Assembly (NCBI GenBank): GCA_032622095.1 | Contig: CP136067.1 | Coordinates: 134,915,990 to 134,979,989, forward strand | Direction of reading: 5' to 3' | DNA: 64,000 bases | Origin: Siphonodentalium dalli | Lineage: Eukaryota > Mollusca > Scaphopoda > Gadilida > Siphonodentaliidae | Part shown: positions 34,704 through 47,654 of the stretch, one piece after another | Position numbering within the stretch: the first letter of the stretch is position 1 | Layout: every line of letters begins with the position of its first letter | Made by a program: the position numbers and the translations under genes | Notes under the pieces: model-generated | The model's input: only the letters and a program-made list of their open reading frames with translations | What the model was told of the DNA's origin: nothing | Database searches by the model: none

Positions 34704-35119
34704 TATTTATATTTATATACTTACGCTCTTTAAACCACTTCTCCAAATATGTCCGTTATTTCGTCAAAAACACTTTTTCAAATATCTCCGTTATTTCTTT
34801 TACAAAAATAATTTCCTATTATTATATTTCGCCCTATTTCTATTTTTCGTGCTATTTCGCTGTATTTTCATATTTCGCCTTTTCGTTGTATTTCATATTT
34901 CGATAATTCGCTATATTTGACATATTATGGGATATGGGATTATATGATAACCAACATTCTGATAGTCAATCGAACATCTCGTGCCACCCGTGCTCGCGAT
35001 TAGATGCCACTAGCCATCCAATCGTGAACCTCGATTACATATTGTTTGCTATCAAATCCTTGGCGTATTGGCTGACTAGATACTCAAGCAGTCGGTAATG
35101 TCCGACAATCCCCGGGACC

Positions 35120-35190
35120 AATGTGTTCATAAACCTATGAACGACATTGAAAGTGACGTCTCGTTACGTTCATTGGTTTATGAACGCATT
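35120..35190. repeat. Second hairpin inside the Harbinger-like element
   Basis: 'aatgtgttcataaacctatg' pairs with 'cattggtttatgaacgcatt' with two mismatches. The loop is about 25 nt and contains 'gtgacgtc'. Confidence 0.8.
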
Positions 35191-35474
35191 GAATACGGGG
35201 GGCGTGTCTACTGTAACGCTATGGGGAAATCGGAAGAGATATCAGGTGTATGTAAATATAGGTATTTGAAGGCAAATTCCAGTAGCACCGTTCCACATGG
35301 AACTACATAAATTTTTCTTCTCATGTCTCACGTTGGTAAAGAAGCATGTTATGTGCATGTTTCCGTTCATATCCTGGCACCATGTGGTTTTCTATGACGA
35401 AATGCCCGCAAAAACATGCCGTGCAAACTTGCCAGCGTATGAACGTACCCTAAAGAGATATCGCATTTCAAAAC

Positions 35475-35685
35475 CATGGTTCTGAACATTTCTGTTACAG
35501 TGGCATTGCTGATAAAAAGTACAATAACATATCAAATTGTAATCAAAACTTGATTGTAAACATTGGAAAAAGTCAAACCATTAAAATACATTCTGAAAGT
35601 TATATTTAAACTGAAACGTTTGAAGGTGATTATCAATGCTTGTTTACAAAATCACTGTAACAGTTTTGTTTACATAACAATAATT
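35475..35685. mobile_element. Relative of the 17653 MITE, inverted
   Basis: The right end 'cactgtaacagttttgttta' + 'cataa' is the complement of the left end at 17653. The left end 'tctgttacagtgg' is its partner. No ORF. Confidence 0.5.
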
Positions 35686-35699
35686 TCAAACATTTCGTT

Positions 35700-37340
35700 A
35701 TTGAAGTGTTATCAATCCATACTAATAAACTTGTGTTTGTTTGTCGGTCGGGTATGAGGTTAACATTTTACACATTGGGTAAATTGACACAGGAGTGTCA
35801 TCCGGTAGCTGTCGTTGACATCAGATGTCTTAAAAGGGCAAGTTAAAACCTCAAGGTATTTGATCGTAAGCCACGCTGGTTCGTTTGACCCCGGCCTGCT
35901 AAGAATGCTTCGAGTTCCGAAAAAAAAATGGTTATCTTCTCACAATGTACTTTTGGATTCTACAAATAGCTGATATTAATACATATTTATTTATCTAAAC
36001 TAATAAATTGAAAATTTGTACACTGGGCTCAATTGACACGTGGCGAGTCATGGGATAAGTGTCGTAGACATCGTATATCTTAAAATGGCACTAATGATTA
36101 ATTTGACTAAATGATTGGGCACAAATAAACAATTTTAATTAAATAATTAATCATGGTTGGACACTGTCGCTGGAAATTGGTATTCAGGGGTGAATTGACG
36201 GGGTAGTATCATTGGATAGGTGCTGTTGACCCAGTCTCTTTGAAAAGCCGACGACAATCCTAACGGATGTACGTCTCTAGAAATGTCAATTTCTACAACG
36301 ACGCGGAATTCCCAACACGACGTAATAAACAATTTGCAAATATGGATTCCTGGCGTAGTAAATGTTTGTGAGAATCGTAGTATTTAGAAATAGTTATAAA
36401 TAAAATAAGATGCGAAAAAATAATCAGTCATGAATATTGATCACTGATAAAAACTCAAAGATGATGTGTCCAAAATTGCGATGAGTAAAATGAATTATGG
36501 ATATATCGCCTGTATTCAGTTCTCCAACAATAGTTGAGTTTGACAATGCGTGGGAAACTTGTCAGCACGTCATTGACCTCTGATCATCTGTGAAGAGATA
36601 TGTTATGCCATAAACCAATGAAATCACGCGCGTGCTTCGCCACTCTCCAATGAAATGGAGGGAATTCCAACAATGCAGTAACTGATTATGAACGAGATAT
36701 ACAGAGACGTAACTATTGTAAAATATTTGTCGGCTTTTTAAAGAGACTGCTGGGAACTTAACAAATATCTATACTATTAATACTCAATTTTGTTTGTTTG
36801 TCTGTCGGGCTATGGGCGATCGAACGACTGGACACTCGGTCAATTGACCCGGGAAGTGTCACTGTCATGGGATAGGTGTCATTGCATCAGATGTCTGAAA
36901 TGGCACTAATATTTAATTTAACTCGATACCAGTAATGAATTATAAACCAAAAATGGTCGAAAATTTATTCACATGGGTAAATTGACACGAGGGGTGTCAT
37001 GGAATAGGTGCCGTTGACCGACACGACTAAAAGGGGCACTAATAGACAATTTTAATTAAATAATTAAACATATATTAAAATAGTTTGACCCGGTCACAAG
37101 AAATTGGTATGCGGGGATAAATTGACACGGTGAGTACCATTAGATAGGTGATGACGACACTAAATGGGAACTTAAACATTATATTATCATATATGCACAA
37201 TAAAGAGCGTTCATTATCATCTTATACCATATTTAGGAACGTTGGTATATTGGATCACCCGACGAGGGGGTATCAAGGGGTCACCGGACCAGAGAAATAT
37301 TATGGGATAGGCACCTTTGACCTAAGATGACTTAAATGGA
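35700..37340. repeat. Degenerate tandem repeat of ~110-150-bp units with TGTTTGTCTGTCGG starts
   Basis: About seven units carry 'aaattgacacggggtgtcat' + 'gggataggtgtcgttgac' (near 35780, 36030, 36190, 36850, 36980, 37120 and 37270). Two of the blocks start with 'tatactaat' and 'tttgtttgtctgtcggg' (about 35715 and 36770), like the Helitron-like family. The spacer 36350-36760 has nothing recognisable. Confidence 0.6.
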
Positions 37341-37424
37341 CACTAATTAAATTATATTAGACGAAAACAGTAACTCTTTTAATGTAGTCTCGCGGGCTGA
37401 TGTGTGATGTTTCATTGTGACAGA

Positions 37425-38310
37425 CGCGCCCCGTTATACAAATTAGCATCACGCCTCTACCAACAGGGAAATGAATTGTGTGATTGGGGTTCTTAAGCAC
37501 TATGCAAATGTTTGTTTTTGTGGGCAATCTATTTCTCTGTTGGAGGTCTCAATGTGAACTTACTGTGCATACATTGGGAGACATGAAAGTTCTAGCCAGA
37601 TTACGAATGTCGACTTGTGGAATAAGGCATGGTATAAAGTGCCCATTGGAAGATAGATGGGCAAGATATATAGAACAAAGTGGCTGGGTTTTGAGTATAA
37701 AAATATCCTTGGCTGACAACAAAACCACACCCTTGACATGGTTCGTGTTAGTGGTGGTTGCAGGTGGACTTTGCCGTCAACACAATTGTATGCACATATA
37801 TACCGCTACAACTCTCTTCGAAATAAAACGTTGATGTACGCAAACATATAAAATAATATATGTTTTCCATAGTATATATACCGGTATACTGTCGACACAA
37901 TTATCCGTATTTGGTCACATATGCATTTTCGGATATTTTTTACTCAAACAATGCATTCTAGCCATTATGTCCGGATGAAGAACAGTAACTGTATTACTGA
38001 CGTGTTAAGTTCAATATGATATATACCCCATGATATGCAAATGAGCAGCACGCCTCTACCGACCATGAAATTGATTATGCGGGGTTCATAAGTACTATGC
38101 AGATGTTTATTTTGTGAGCGGGTATAGAAGCGAACTATTTATCTGTTAGATGCTTCTGTGGGAGCCCATTGTACATAAATTGGGATACATGAACGTTCTA
38201 GAATACAAATGTTTACTTGCGGTATAAAGTATGGTATACAGTGCCCATTCGGAAGATACATGTAGAAGGGCAAAAATGAAAAAAGGGGCTGGGTTTTAAG
38301 TATACATAGT
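37425..38310. repeat. Two diverged ~290-bp direct copies (37425-37715, 38015-38310)
   Basis: Both carry 'agcacgcctctacc', 'tatgca.atgtttgttttt'-type sequence, 'gggagacatgaaagttctag', 'gtataaagt' / 'gcccatt' and 'gctgggttttgagtat'. The 116-aa ORF at 37484-37834 is not preserved in the second copy, so it is not called a gene. Confidence 0.65.
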
Positions 38311-38400
38311 TGTGTTCCTTTGTTGTATAGTATGCTAGACTATATTATATAATATAACTTGATATATCATATAATGTTATATCACATGAAACACCTATTA

Positions 38401-38745
38401 TATCAGTAAATGACTGTGGAGTCGCTTACCGGCCTGACTGCAAATACAGAGAAGACTGGGATTCTGAAGACTACAACAGTCAGTACTGGTCAAAATCACT
38501 TAAAACAAGTACTTATATCCAGGGACATAGCTAGAACAAGGAGTTAAATCTAAAAAAAAAAAAAAAAAATCAGTTAAAACAAATGTAATATTTAAACAAG
38601 ACAGTCAATGACTGTGGGGTCGCTCACCAGACTGCAAAGACTGATAAGACTGGGACTCTGGAGACCAAAACAGTCAGCACTTTTCATAATCACTTTAAAA
38701 GAAGTAGATTTAAACATGATATGTGGCTAGAGAGACTTAATTCAA
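38401..38745. repeat. ~145-bp direct duplication separated by an A-run
   Basis: The copies (38401-38552 and 38600-38745) share 'aatgactgtggggtcgct', 'agactggga', 'aacagtcag' and 'atcacttaaaa'. A run of 17-18 A lies at about 38553-38569. Confidence 0.75.
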
Positions 38746-38754
38746 GTATGTAGC

Positions 38755-38945
38755 TTGGTAAAAATCCACCTTGAAATTGCCAACTGTACACTACTAATCA
38801 CCCCCCCCCCCCCTCCTCCAGCTCAACAAGTCCCCTCCCGACCGGGATCCAGACTCCCAAGTCTTAGGTTGGAATTTCACAACCGACACCTCAAACTTTC
38901 TCAATTGTTGGAAATTTCCAATCTCACAAGCGCCTTTTTCTAAAA
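38755..38945. repeat. Inverted distant copy of the GGAAATTTCC repeat with C-run
   Basis: A run of 14 C (about 38800-38813), then 'cttaggttggaatttc' and 'gttggaaatttccaa'. This is the complement of the order seen at 1-1465. Confidence 0.6.
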
Positions 38946-38999
38946 CCATTTAAACATGTTTGAAGCCCAATTATCCATGGACCCAAAACACAATACATA

Positions 39000-39620
39000 T
39001 ATGTCAGACCAATCAGTCAGGTGGTTCCAAGGTAGATGTTTTAATGAATTTGGTATTTCGATGATTTTATTAGACACAAAAGTGTTAACTCCCCATAGCC
39101 TGCCATTTCTTGACAGGTTGACCTCATTTTAACAAATCTGAATCTCAGTCACTAAAGGATCCTCATGATTCCTCCATACTATATGTAAGCTAAATAGTCC
39201 AAACTCTCTTGAGAAGACATTTTAAGAATTACTATAGAGACATATAGTTATGTCCCTGGTCCCACCCTATTTAACCTGGTGACCCCATCTGAATAAATTT
39301 GAATCCCAGACACCAAAGAACCCTTCATACATATCATAAATATCAGTCAAATAGACCTGATGGTCCTTGTGAAGGAAGCATATTAAGAGGGAAACTGTCC
39401 TTCGCTTGGCCCCTATTTGACCAGGTGACCCCATTAAAAAAAATCTGAATTGCAGTCAAGGAAGAACATTCCATTCTATATAAGCCAACTAGTTCTTGCA
39501 AACATATTTTAAGAATTACTATGTAGTGAAATAGTTAAGTCTCTTGCTCGGCCCTTATTTGACTTTGTGATCCCATTTTCACAAATCTGATAAGGATAAA
39601 AATTAAGTTCCCCAGTTGAA
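39000..39620. repeat. Dispersed 'tatttgacc.ggtgacccc' repeat, array 1
   Basis: About four ~145-bp units carry 'atgtccctggtcccacc', 'gacctggtgaccccat', 'aacaaatctgaa' and 'agaattactatag'. It is the same family as 41200-41760 and 41870-42600. Confidence 0.7.
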
Positions 39621-40520
39621 GTTGATGATATTCACCCATTGGGCACCTCATTTATGAATTTTATCTTCTGCAAATTAGGGGATATAGAAACTTCCTAGAA
39701 TGGAAATTTAACTAACAACAATGTAAATTTGATACTATAGATACTTCCCCAGAAGATGAGGCCTAAGCAGAATGAGGTCGCCAGAGGGTGAATTTGGTGA
39801 TGCTAGCCTGCTGTGCGGGATAGCATCACAAAAAGCGTGTCTGTTCCTACATTGTGCATGCCTGGCCTCAAGCAACACAATGTATTATACTACAAGCCTT
39901 GAAATAGTGTGTCTGTCATTTGCAGAATGAGGTCCCCAGAGGGTGAATATAGTGACGCTAAATTCACCCTCTGGGGACCTCATTCTGATAAGGCCCTCAA
40001 CTGCTATGGAAGACCTAGAATAAAATTGAATTTCCCCAGTTGAAGTTGGTGATGTTCACCCATTGGGCCCCTCAATTATGAATTTTATCTTCTGCAAATT
40101 AGGGGATATAGAAACTTCCTAGAAGGGAAATTTAACTAACAACAATGTAAATTTGATACTATAGATACTTCCCAGAAGATGAGGCCTAAGCAGAATGAGG
40201 TCTCCAAATGGTGAATTTGGTGATGCTAGCCCGCTGTGTGGGATAGCATCACTAAAAGCATGTCTGTTCCTACATTGTGCATGTCTGGCCTCAAGCAACA
40301 CACTGTATTATACAATCAAGCCTTGAGATAGTCTGTCTGTTATTTGCAGAATGAGGTCCCCAGAGGGTGAATTTAGTGACGCTATCCTGCACAGCGGGCT
40401 AGTATCACTAAATTCACCCTCTGGGGACCTCATTCTGATAAGGCCCTCAACTGCTATGGAAGACCTAGAATAAGATTGAAGTTCCCCAGTTGAAATTGGT
40501 GATGTTCACCCATTGGGCAC
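39610..40520. mobile_element. Two tandem ~424-bp units of the GAGGTCCCCAGAGGG MITE family
   Basis: 'cttctgcaaattaggggata' occurs at about 39668 and 40091, and 'cagaatgaggtccccagagg' at about 39926 and 40350, a period of about 424 bp. Each unit ends in a hairpin in which 'ggtccccagagggtgaattt' faces its complement 'aaattcaccctctggggacc'. Single copies of the family are at 47655-48082 and 57706-58120. Confidence 0.75.
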
Positions 40521-41200
40521 CTCAATCTACAAATGCCAGACACTCTTGGAGAAAATGAAATGAATCTGATTTTAATGACCACCAAGTGATAATGTAAACA
40601 ACAAGGGTGCTTCATTGGTAACACCATTAATCTCATTTAAATTATGAATGACATGAATACACTCCCTGGGGACTCTGCCTATAGCTCTCTTATCTCTCTA
40701 TCTGCCCTGCCATGTGTCATGTCTGTCAGTTCATGTTTTTTAATTTATTTAAATAAAAAAGTACATTATTTACCTGTGAGTTAGGAGGTGAGATAGAGTG
40801 GAATGCTGTTGGTTGGGGACAGGGTGGGGTTCTGGGTCATGTGTGGGGGGGGGGTGATAAAAAATTTTTGTATGTTAAATTGATCAAGGAGTTCCTGAAT
40901 TTTTTATTATTTTTTGGGGAATTATGGCCATAACTCTGTTAAAATATATCGGATCAAACCCATATTTTAACTTGATCTGTATATAAGTGTCAAAAATTAA
41001 TATACCAAATTTGGTGTTGATCAGATGAAAAATGTTTGAGTAATCCTGTCTTGGATGAATTCTATATCAAAACAAGAGTGGAAGGGGTTAAATAAACAAT
41101 ACCAAAATCCATACAGATGAAGAACATGCTAAGAAAAATCTAGGTAAGAAATATGAGACTGTGATGTGTCCTAAACAAAAATTAAAGGTCAAAACGCAAA
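40520..41200. other. No recognisable gene
   Basis: AT-rich with a G-run at about 40843-40852. Only short unsupported ORFs. Confidence 0.5.
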
Positions 41201-42600
41201 AATTAAATTTTTTGTTTTCAACGTTATGTCCCTAGCTCTGCCCCTATTTGACCCAGTGACCCCATTTGAACAAATCTGAACACCAGTCACCCAAGGTCCC
41301 TCTGTACCAAATATAAGCTAAATCGGCCAAATATTTTTTTAGAAGAAGTCATTGTAAGAATTACTATGAGTTATGGCCCTGGTTTCTCAACTAATTGACC
41401 GGGTGACCTCATTTGAACAAATCTGAACACCAGTCACCCAAGGACCCTCCATACCAAATATTAGCTAAATCGGCACAATGGTTATGGACAAGAAGTTGTT
41501 GTAAGAATTACGATGGAGGAATAGAGTTATGGCCCTGGTTTCGCAACTATTTGACCCAGCGACCTCATCTGAATGAGAGTCACCTAGGGAACATCCACAC
41601 CAAATATGAACCAATTCGGTATGATGGTTTCAGAGGAGAAGAGGTTTTAAAAAAAAAGTTGACGGACTGACGGACAGACGGACGGCTAGACAGACGGGCG
41701 GACGACGGACGAGGAGTGATGACTATAGCTCCACCGGAGACTTCGTCTCAGGTGAGCTAAAAACTGTTTTAAAAAAAAATCAAAATGGTTAAATGTTCAA
41801 AATTCTGTCCTAAACCTCTGATGATAAATGGTCATGAGAACAAGTTGTTTTCATGAGAAGAAGTTGAATTGTTATCGTGGGAGAGATATTTGTCCCTGGC
41901 TCCGCCCATGACCCGGTGACCCAGTTTGAACAACAGTCACCTAGCTAGTATCCCCACCAAATATGACCACATTCGGTCTTGCTGTTCTGGAAGTGAGGCT
42001 TTAAGAATTACTAGGGAGGGAAAAAGTTGTCCCTGGCTCAGCCGCTATTTGAACCAGGGAGCTCATTTGAACAAATATGAATCCCAGACACCTCCATACC
42101 AAAAATAGAAGCTAAATAGGCCTGATGGTTCTTCAGTGGAAGTAATCTGGTCCATGTTGGTGGCAATGCAGGAAAGGGAAAGTTTAATGATTTCATAACT
42201 TTAAGTTAACTCTGGAGATGCTATAATGATCTTAGTTTTTTTTATTTTTGTTCAATGTCTTTAAAAAAATATTTAATTGAGCAGAGAGATAAATTTCAAT
42301 TTAAATGTTTTTTTTTTTTTTATTATATTTGAATTTTGTGTTTTTATTATTATTTTTTTTTTTGGTGTTGAATCAAGCTAGAAATTATTTGTTTGTTCAA
42401 AGAGTTATGTCCCTGGATTCACAACTATTTGACCTGGTGACCTCATTTGAACAGATCTGAATGAGTCACCTAGGGAACATCCACACCAAATATGGTTCTG
42501 GAGAAGATGATTAAAGAATTTTTGACTGATGGACGGATGAGGAGTAATGACTATAGATCCACCAAAGACTTCATCTCAGGTGAGCTAAAAAGCAAAGTTC
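41200..42600. repeat. Dispersed tandem repeat ending in CAGGTGAGCTAAAAA
   Basis: Units of about 145 bp ('gttatggccctggtttc', 'gacctcatttgaacaaatct', 'ccataccaaatat', 'agctaaatcgg') run at 41220-41640. They are followed by (gacgga)n and 'actatagctccaccggag' 'acttcgtctcaggtgagc'. A shorter copy at 41870-42595 ends the same way. This repeat style is widespread in molluscan genomes and is one clue to the organism. Confidence 0.75.
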
Positions 42601-42899
42601 TACATATAAAAGTAGTTCTACATATTTCCTTATATCTCACTAGTGATGATTTGGCACATTCTTCCCGAGATGCTTGGAATCGCGGCAACAAAATGATAAC
42701 ACGGATTAATACTATTTTGAAAGCCGTGCATGACACCAACACCAGACATTGAAAATTATCGCTTTGTTCATAAAAGTGCGAAAATAGACACAAAAACAAA
42801 GAGGCAAATTGGGGGGACTATATTTTTCGTCGCCAGCCAGAGCACACAATACTGTCGTATACGGTTGTGACGTGTCTCAGCCAATACCGTAAATCTATG

Positions 42900-43640
42900 C
42901 ATTTTTCAGCTTCTTTTAAAGGGTGTGACTAATTACTGCCTGGGCAAGCCCGGGCAAAAGAACCCGGGGAGCTCGGGCAGACAGAGACCAATCACATTAT
43001 ATATTGATGACTAACGGTAGCGAGGCACTTACTAAAGGTGTACTGTGAAGATTGACTCTCCGACTCGGCCAGCTTAATTAACCCCTTAAATGATGATATG
43101 CACCAGAAGAGCACAGGAGACCCCGGGCAAGCCTGGGCAGCCCCATGGGCCCATGGACACCATATTATGACGCCTTATGGTAGTGGGATACATACTAAGT
43201 ATAGATTGTGAACGTTTATTTGCTGTATCATCCACCGCCGATTTTATTGACCCTTTAAATTCCGATATTGGCTAGAAGAACTCGGGAGACCAGATCACAC
43301 TATATACTGATGACTAATGGTAGCGAGACACTTACAAAACATAAACTTTGATGGTTGACTCCCCATCTCTTTCAATGGCTGGGTTCATTAACCCCTTAAA
43401 TGACGGTATAGGTTAGAAGATCATGAGAGAGCTCAGGTAAGCCTGGGTGGCCCAATGGACTCGTCGACAGTATAATATGATGCCTTATGGTAGTAGGATG
43501 CATATACTGTGAAAAATTACTTGCCATGTCACCGATCACCGGTTTTATTTACCCCTTTAATGCCGATATTGGCTAAAAGAACCTTGGCTGCGAATACTGA
43601 CTCGTCATCTCGTTCACGGCTGGGTTAACCCATGTACATT
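42900..43640. repeat. Tandem array of ~160-bp units with 'ttaaccccttaaatga'
   Basis: About four or five units alternate two versions: 'ggtagcgaggcacttac' / 'gatgactaacggtag' and 'atgccttatggtagtaggat'. Each is followed by 'accccttaaatg' and 'gatattggctagaagaac'. There is no ORF. Confidence 0.7.
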
Positions 43641-43925
43641 CTGTGCTCTAAACTTCATTCTGTGATTTATGAAAAGTATCATTTATGCCTTTAATTGGTT
43701 GGCACTCATTCAAGCATAACACTATCTGAATGGCCATAATTCACAGTGTGGATTAATTTTCAGATAGAGTACCTGTGCCAAATTTCATAACAATAGAACC
43801 CGTATATTTCATGAAAAAAAAATGAGGGGGGGTGAGAAAATAGCCAGTTTTTTTAGGGGTTTAGTATACCCACCATTCATTTCATTTTTGGGTGGCGAGT
43901 AAAATAAAATTAGGAACACCATAAT

Positions 43926-44306
43926 ATGGCCCCGGCATCTGAAATGTTGTTGAACCTGCATCCATTATGGAATAATAGAGACCTTTCGCAAAATAACGAT
44001 TACGATTACAGATATGGACAATATACAGTATACTGCCAAAAATTTGATCTTCATGCACAGTGTTTCTTATGCAAGACGAAATATACGCAGTTTAATTATG
44101 TGCGGATTTGTCAAGGATGTGCCACCCGTCCTGCTTGGGGACTCTCTTAACATTATCTGAGTGGTGTATAACACACGGATAAGAAAATGGGATCTGAAGG
44201 CGAAACACATTACTTTTTCCATCAAATATATATGTGTAACTGAATACAGTGGGGTATGTGCCGTCTCACAATTAACCATCATATGTAAGTTGTGATGGTG
44301 TCCACC
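43926..44306. repeat. Left part of an inverted repeat interrupted by a hairpin MITE
   Basis: The sequence around 43968-44030 (ataatagagacctttcgcaa...ttacagatatggacaat) recurs reversed at 44707-44770, on the other side of the MITE at 44311-44702. The 74-aa ORF here with two CxxC pairs (CFLC, CQGC) lies in this repeat and is not supported as a gene. Confidence 0.55.
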
Positions 44307-44310
44307 TTAA

Positions 44311-44702
44311 CCCTTTACCCAACAGAACGGCTCTGTGCCAATGCATTCTCTTATATATGCGAGTCGACCATAGTTCGCCTCGCATATATAAGAGAATACA
44401 TTGGCTTAACACATTAAAAATTATAAAATTGTTAAAGAATGTAAGAAAAAATGGTAAAAAGTGTTAAATTTTTTTTTTTTTTAGGCCAATGCATTCTCTT
44501 ATATATGCGAGGCGACCTATGGTCGACTCGCATATATAAGAGAATGCATTGGCACAGGGCATAACTGTAACTATCACAATGTGGTCAAGGAGCCGGTTCC
44601 AATGATACCCATATGTGTATGGTTCTATTGAGACAGACCGAAGATATTTTAGGCTGTTGAAGCTTTATTTGGCCGGTTTTGGCCGGTTTGTTGGGTAAAG
44701 GG
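44311..44702 (-). mobile_element. TTAA-flanked double-hairpin MITE, TIR family 1 (copy A, reversed)
   Basis: The ends CCCTTTACCCAACA...TGTTGGGTAAAGGG are flanked by TTAA (44307-44310 and 44703-44706). Two 67-nt hairpin modules lie at 44338-44404 and 44486-44552. Orientation is opposite to copies B-E, judged by the asymmetric 'cggccaaaaccggccaaa' subterminal part, here on the right. The class is inferred as piggyBac-type from TTAA and CCC ends. Confidence 0.9.
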
Positions 44703-44906
44703 TTAATAGGACAATATATCCTATCTGTAATTATAATAGTGATTTTGCAAAAGGTCTCTAATGCTGCAAATCCCAGGGGTATAAAAACTCAACTGCAAAT
44801 AACTTCATATTATTCATTTCAGATATATGATATGGGAACCGAGGATGTCAGATAAGTTAATCTGCAGATTTAAGACATTCTAACAGTCATAAATAACATA
44901 AGTTAC

Positions 44907-45245
44907 ATGGGATTGTATATATAATGCATATATATATACAATCTCTATTAATATTAATACATAAACACAATTTCTAAGAGGGAATGTATGTATATAATGC
45001 ATATATAAATACAATCTCTATTAATATTAATATAATACATATTATAAATACAATCTCTATGAGGGATTGTATATATATATAATGCATCAATACATATATA
45101 AACACAATCTCTATGAAGGATTGTATATATATATAATGCATATATAAATACAATCTCTATTAATATTAATACAATACATATATAAATACAATTTCTATGA
45201 GGGAATGTATTTATATAATGCATATATAAATACAATCTCTATTAA
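44907..45245. repeat. AT-rich minisatellite with 'tacaatctctattaatatta'
   Basis: Units of about 60 bp combine 'atataatgcatatataaata', 'caatctctattaatatta' or 'caatctctatgagggatt', about six copies. The long Ile/Tyr/Cys ORF on the minus strand is repeat-derived. Confidence 0.85.
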
Positions 45246-45390
45246 TGTAATATTATCAGTCATAAAATATATTTAAAACAAGAACTTTCTAAAATATACA
45301 CAAATATATTAAACATCATGAATAAATAAGTCCCCTCATATTTATGGTGATACCTCAGTCCTTCGATTAAAAGAAAATATAGGTGCAGAG

Positions 45391-45760
45391 TTAAAGATGC
45401 ATTATCCGAATTAACGCTCCAAAATTACTATTTCTTTGGCTTCAGGGGTAATAAATATTTGATTCAAGTCGAGGAACCCACCCATCAAAGTACAGTGATC
45501 AGAAGTCTGTTATTTCTTGAAATGTGCAATTATTTGTTGCCCAGAAAAAATTTCTCAAACCGACGGTCTCGGACAAAATTTCAGATAAAGATGGATAACT
45601 CTAAAATCAAGTGGTAATACGGCCAAATTTTGTGATACTCAAGTGATAATACAGCCATATTTCATTTAACAAAATGTTGATAAATAACACGTTTTGGGAA
45701 ATTTGATACCATAGTTGACAAGACAGTGTTTAGCATACATTATAATAGTAATTTAGAATT
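45391..45760. mobile_element. AGGTACTCA-type TTAA MITE, copy 3 (degraded, inverted)
   Basis: It starts near 45391 with 'ttaaagatgcattatccg' and runs through 'gattcaagtcgaggaaccca' and 'ataacacgttttgggaa', matching the complement of 23056-23505. The far end is lost. Confidence 0.6.
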
Positions 45761-47650
45761 CTGCTTTTGACCTTTTCGACTACCGGTAGTAAAAAAATTC
45801 CAGTCCAAACAATATATTACGAGGAAAATTAATTCTTTGTGACAGAATATCCTTTTGACTGGTCTCCAAGACTCAAAATAGATGTTAGACACCTTTCGTA
45901 CAATGAACTACTACTGATAATAATTATGAATAGGCTACTTCATCACTAGAATATGTGTTCTTTCTATCAGATGACATTTTAACATATCCATAGTTACGAT
46001 CAAGGTTTCAGGTTTTCAATAAAACTAACAAATACATCACAATGATCATATTATTTTAACTTTGAGTTTGTTTCCCTGATCATCAATGTGTGAGTTGACC
46101 CTGAAATTGTGTGTATCCTTAAATTATTATCTCCATGTGACCTTAATTTATATCTGTTAGTGGCAATTAAATCATTCATCATGGTGAAACTTGAGGATAT
46201 TGTGAAACCCAAAGTGCTGAGCTATGACCTCATAACCATGTAATTAAATCTTATCAGTAGTAGTTCATTTTGCAAGAAGGCATAGAGGCATGTCGTTAAA
46301 AATGAGTAAAAATATCTAAATTAAACTTGCCACTTTAACAAACGTATCACTGTTGATATAATACATCACAAGGGAGATTGCTATTTCAGATACTCCTCAC
46401 TTGTAACGCCATAATTCACAAACAGATTCCTCCTAAAATTCCAATGCCAATCGATTCTAAGATAAACTGTTCCGACAACTTGTAAAACAGATGATGAAAA
46501 AAAAACCATGGAGAGCACCGTCTTGATGTCCAAGCTTTACTACAGGAGAAAACAGACATTCGATTTCAAAACTCAATATTTATCGATAAAAAACTCACAT
46601 TTTACAAAATTTCTACATGTATCGACAGATCTAATGTTAATCTGCCCAAATCAATTGTATATTCAAATCGAAGTCTCCACTCATTTCCGACATGCCCCTG
46701 TAGCTAAAGGTGTCTATTTGACACAGAAAGTTCAGGGGAGAGAAACACCATCTATAAGATTAAGTACATCTACCATTACTAAGTGTTGTATAATTCAGGG
46801 GCACCACAAGCAAACCAATGCAAGGGGGGGGTAACTTCCAAAAAAGGGAGCATTTCTTTGTCAAAGGTAAAATATAAATGCTTTAAAGAAAAAAATTGTA
46901 ATTAAGATCTTTAGCACTTACAAGGATTAAATAAAGTGACTAAAGGCCTTCAAAGTGGGTTCATGCGAAAATAACATGAAAGTCAAACTATCATCAAGTA
47001 TGGGAAAATAGAATGACTTAGTTCTTATTCTCATTATTAATAACAATCCAATGAGATTTCGCATGTCAAAACCATTGTACTGTCACAATGGAATTACCAT
47101 TGAAAGTCCGATTAAACCCAATAAGACACCAAAGTCTGGTAAATATTGGAAAAGATCACAAAGCATTGAGAAATATTTGAAAAAATAATAAAGTTTATCT
47201 ATTTCTCTATGTTCTTCTTGGCAATGATGTCTTTACCAACTTATTTTTTGCACATTTACCCACAGCGAGTGCCTTGGGTCTCTTTAAGTTTAGTATCAAA
47301 GAGGTATATTATGCTCTGGGAACCAAACAATTCTGTTTCTGTTATTATATAATGTATTTCTTGCCATTTTTTTTATAGACTGGAAGGGAATCGATTTAAA
47401 AATAAGTTCCTCAATAAAATGTACAAATGGGTCGATATTTGAACATTTTCGAACAAAACTTTATGAACTAAATTCGAATTGAGTATTGGGGCCAAATCAA
47501 ATAACAATTCAAACATCAAATATTCACAGGACCCTACAAGAAAGGCATGTTTCTATCTCCGCACCCTCCATTGCTCAGTTGCCCCTGCGTACATCACCTC
47601 TAGGAAATAAAATGCTACAATCGTGTGGCTCCAGGGAGAAAACCATGCAA
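45760..47650. other. Long AT-rich stretch with no supported gene
   Basis: The longest open frame (46508-46834, 108 aa) shows no recognisable domain, signal or repeat and may be chance. Nothing else stands out. Confidence 0.5.
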
Positions 47651-47654
47651 CTAT

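Larger units (their letters stand above)
34355..35450. mobile_element. PIF/Harbinger-like non-autonomous element with nested hairpins
   Basis: The ends GGGTACGTTCATAC...GTATGAACGTACCC are flanked by the 3-bp direct repeat TAA (34352-34354 and 35451-35453). TWA target sites with GGG-type ends are typical of PIF/Harbinger. Subterminal inverted repeats extend about 150 bp (34355-34510 with 35290-35450; shared 'actggcaagtttgcac', 'tggtgcca', 'atatgaacggaaaca'). Inside are two hairpins (34580-34703 and 35120-35190). No transposase domain was recognised in the 70-aa ORF at 35098-35310. Confidence 0.75.

Noticed and set aside
37484..37834. 116-aa ORF with a hydrophobic segment and a TATAAAAA upstream of its last third
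   Set aside because: The direct paralogous copy at 38015-38310 does not keep the frame, and the hydrophobic part lacks its own start codon.
43926..44150. 74-aa ORF with two CxxC pairs, possible small zinc protein
   Set aside because: The same DNA recurs inverted at 44707-44770 as part of a repeat, and no family match is recognised.
46508..46834. 108-aa ORF in a repeat-poor stretch
   Set aside because: No domain, no splice context, unremarkable composition. ORFs of this length are expected by chance in 64 kb.
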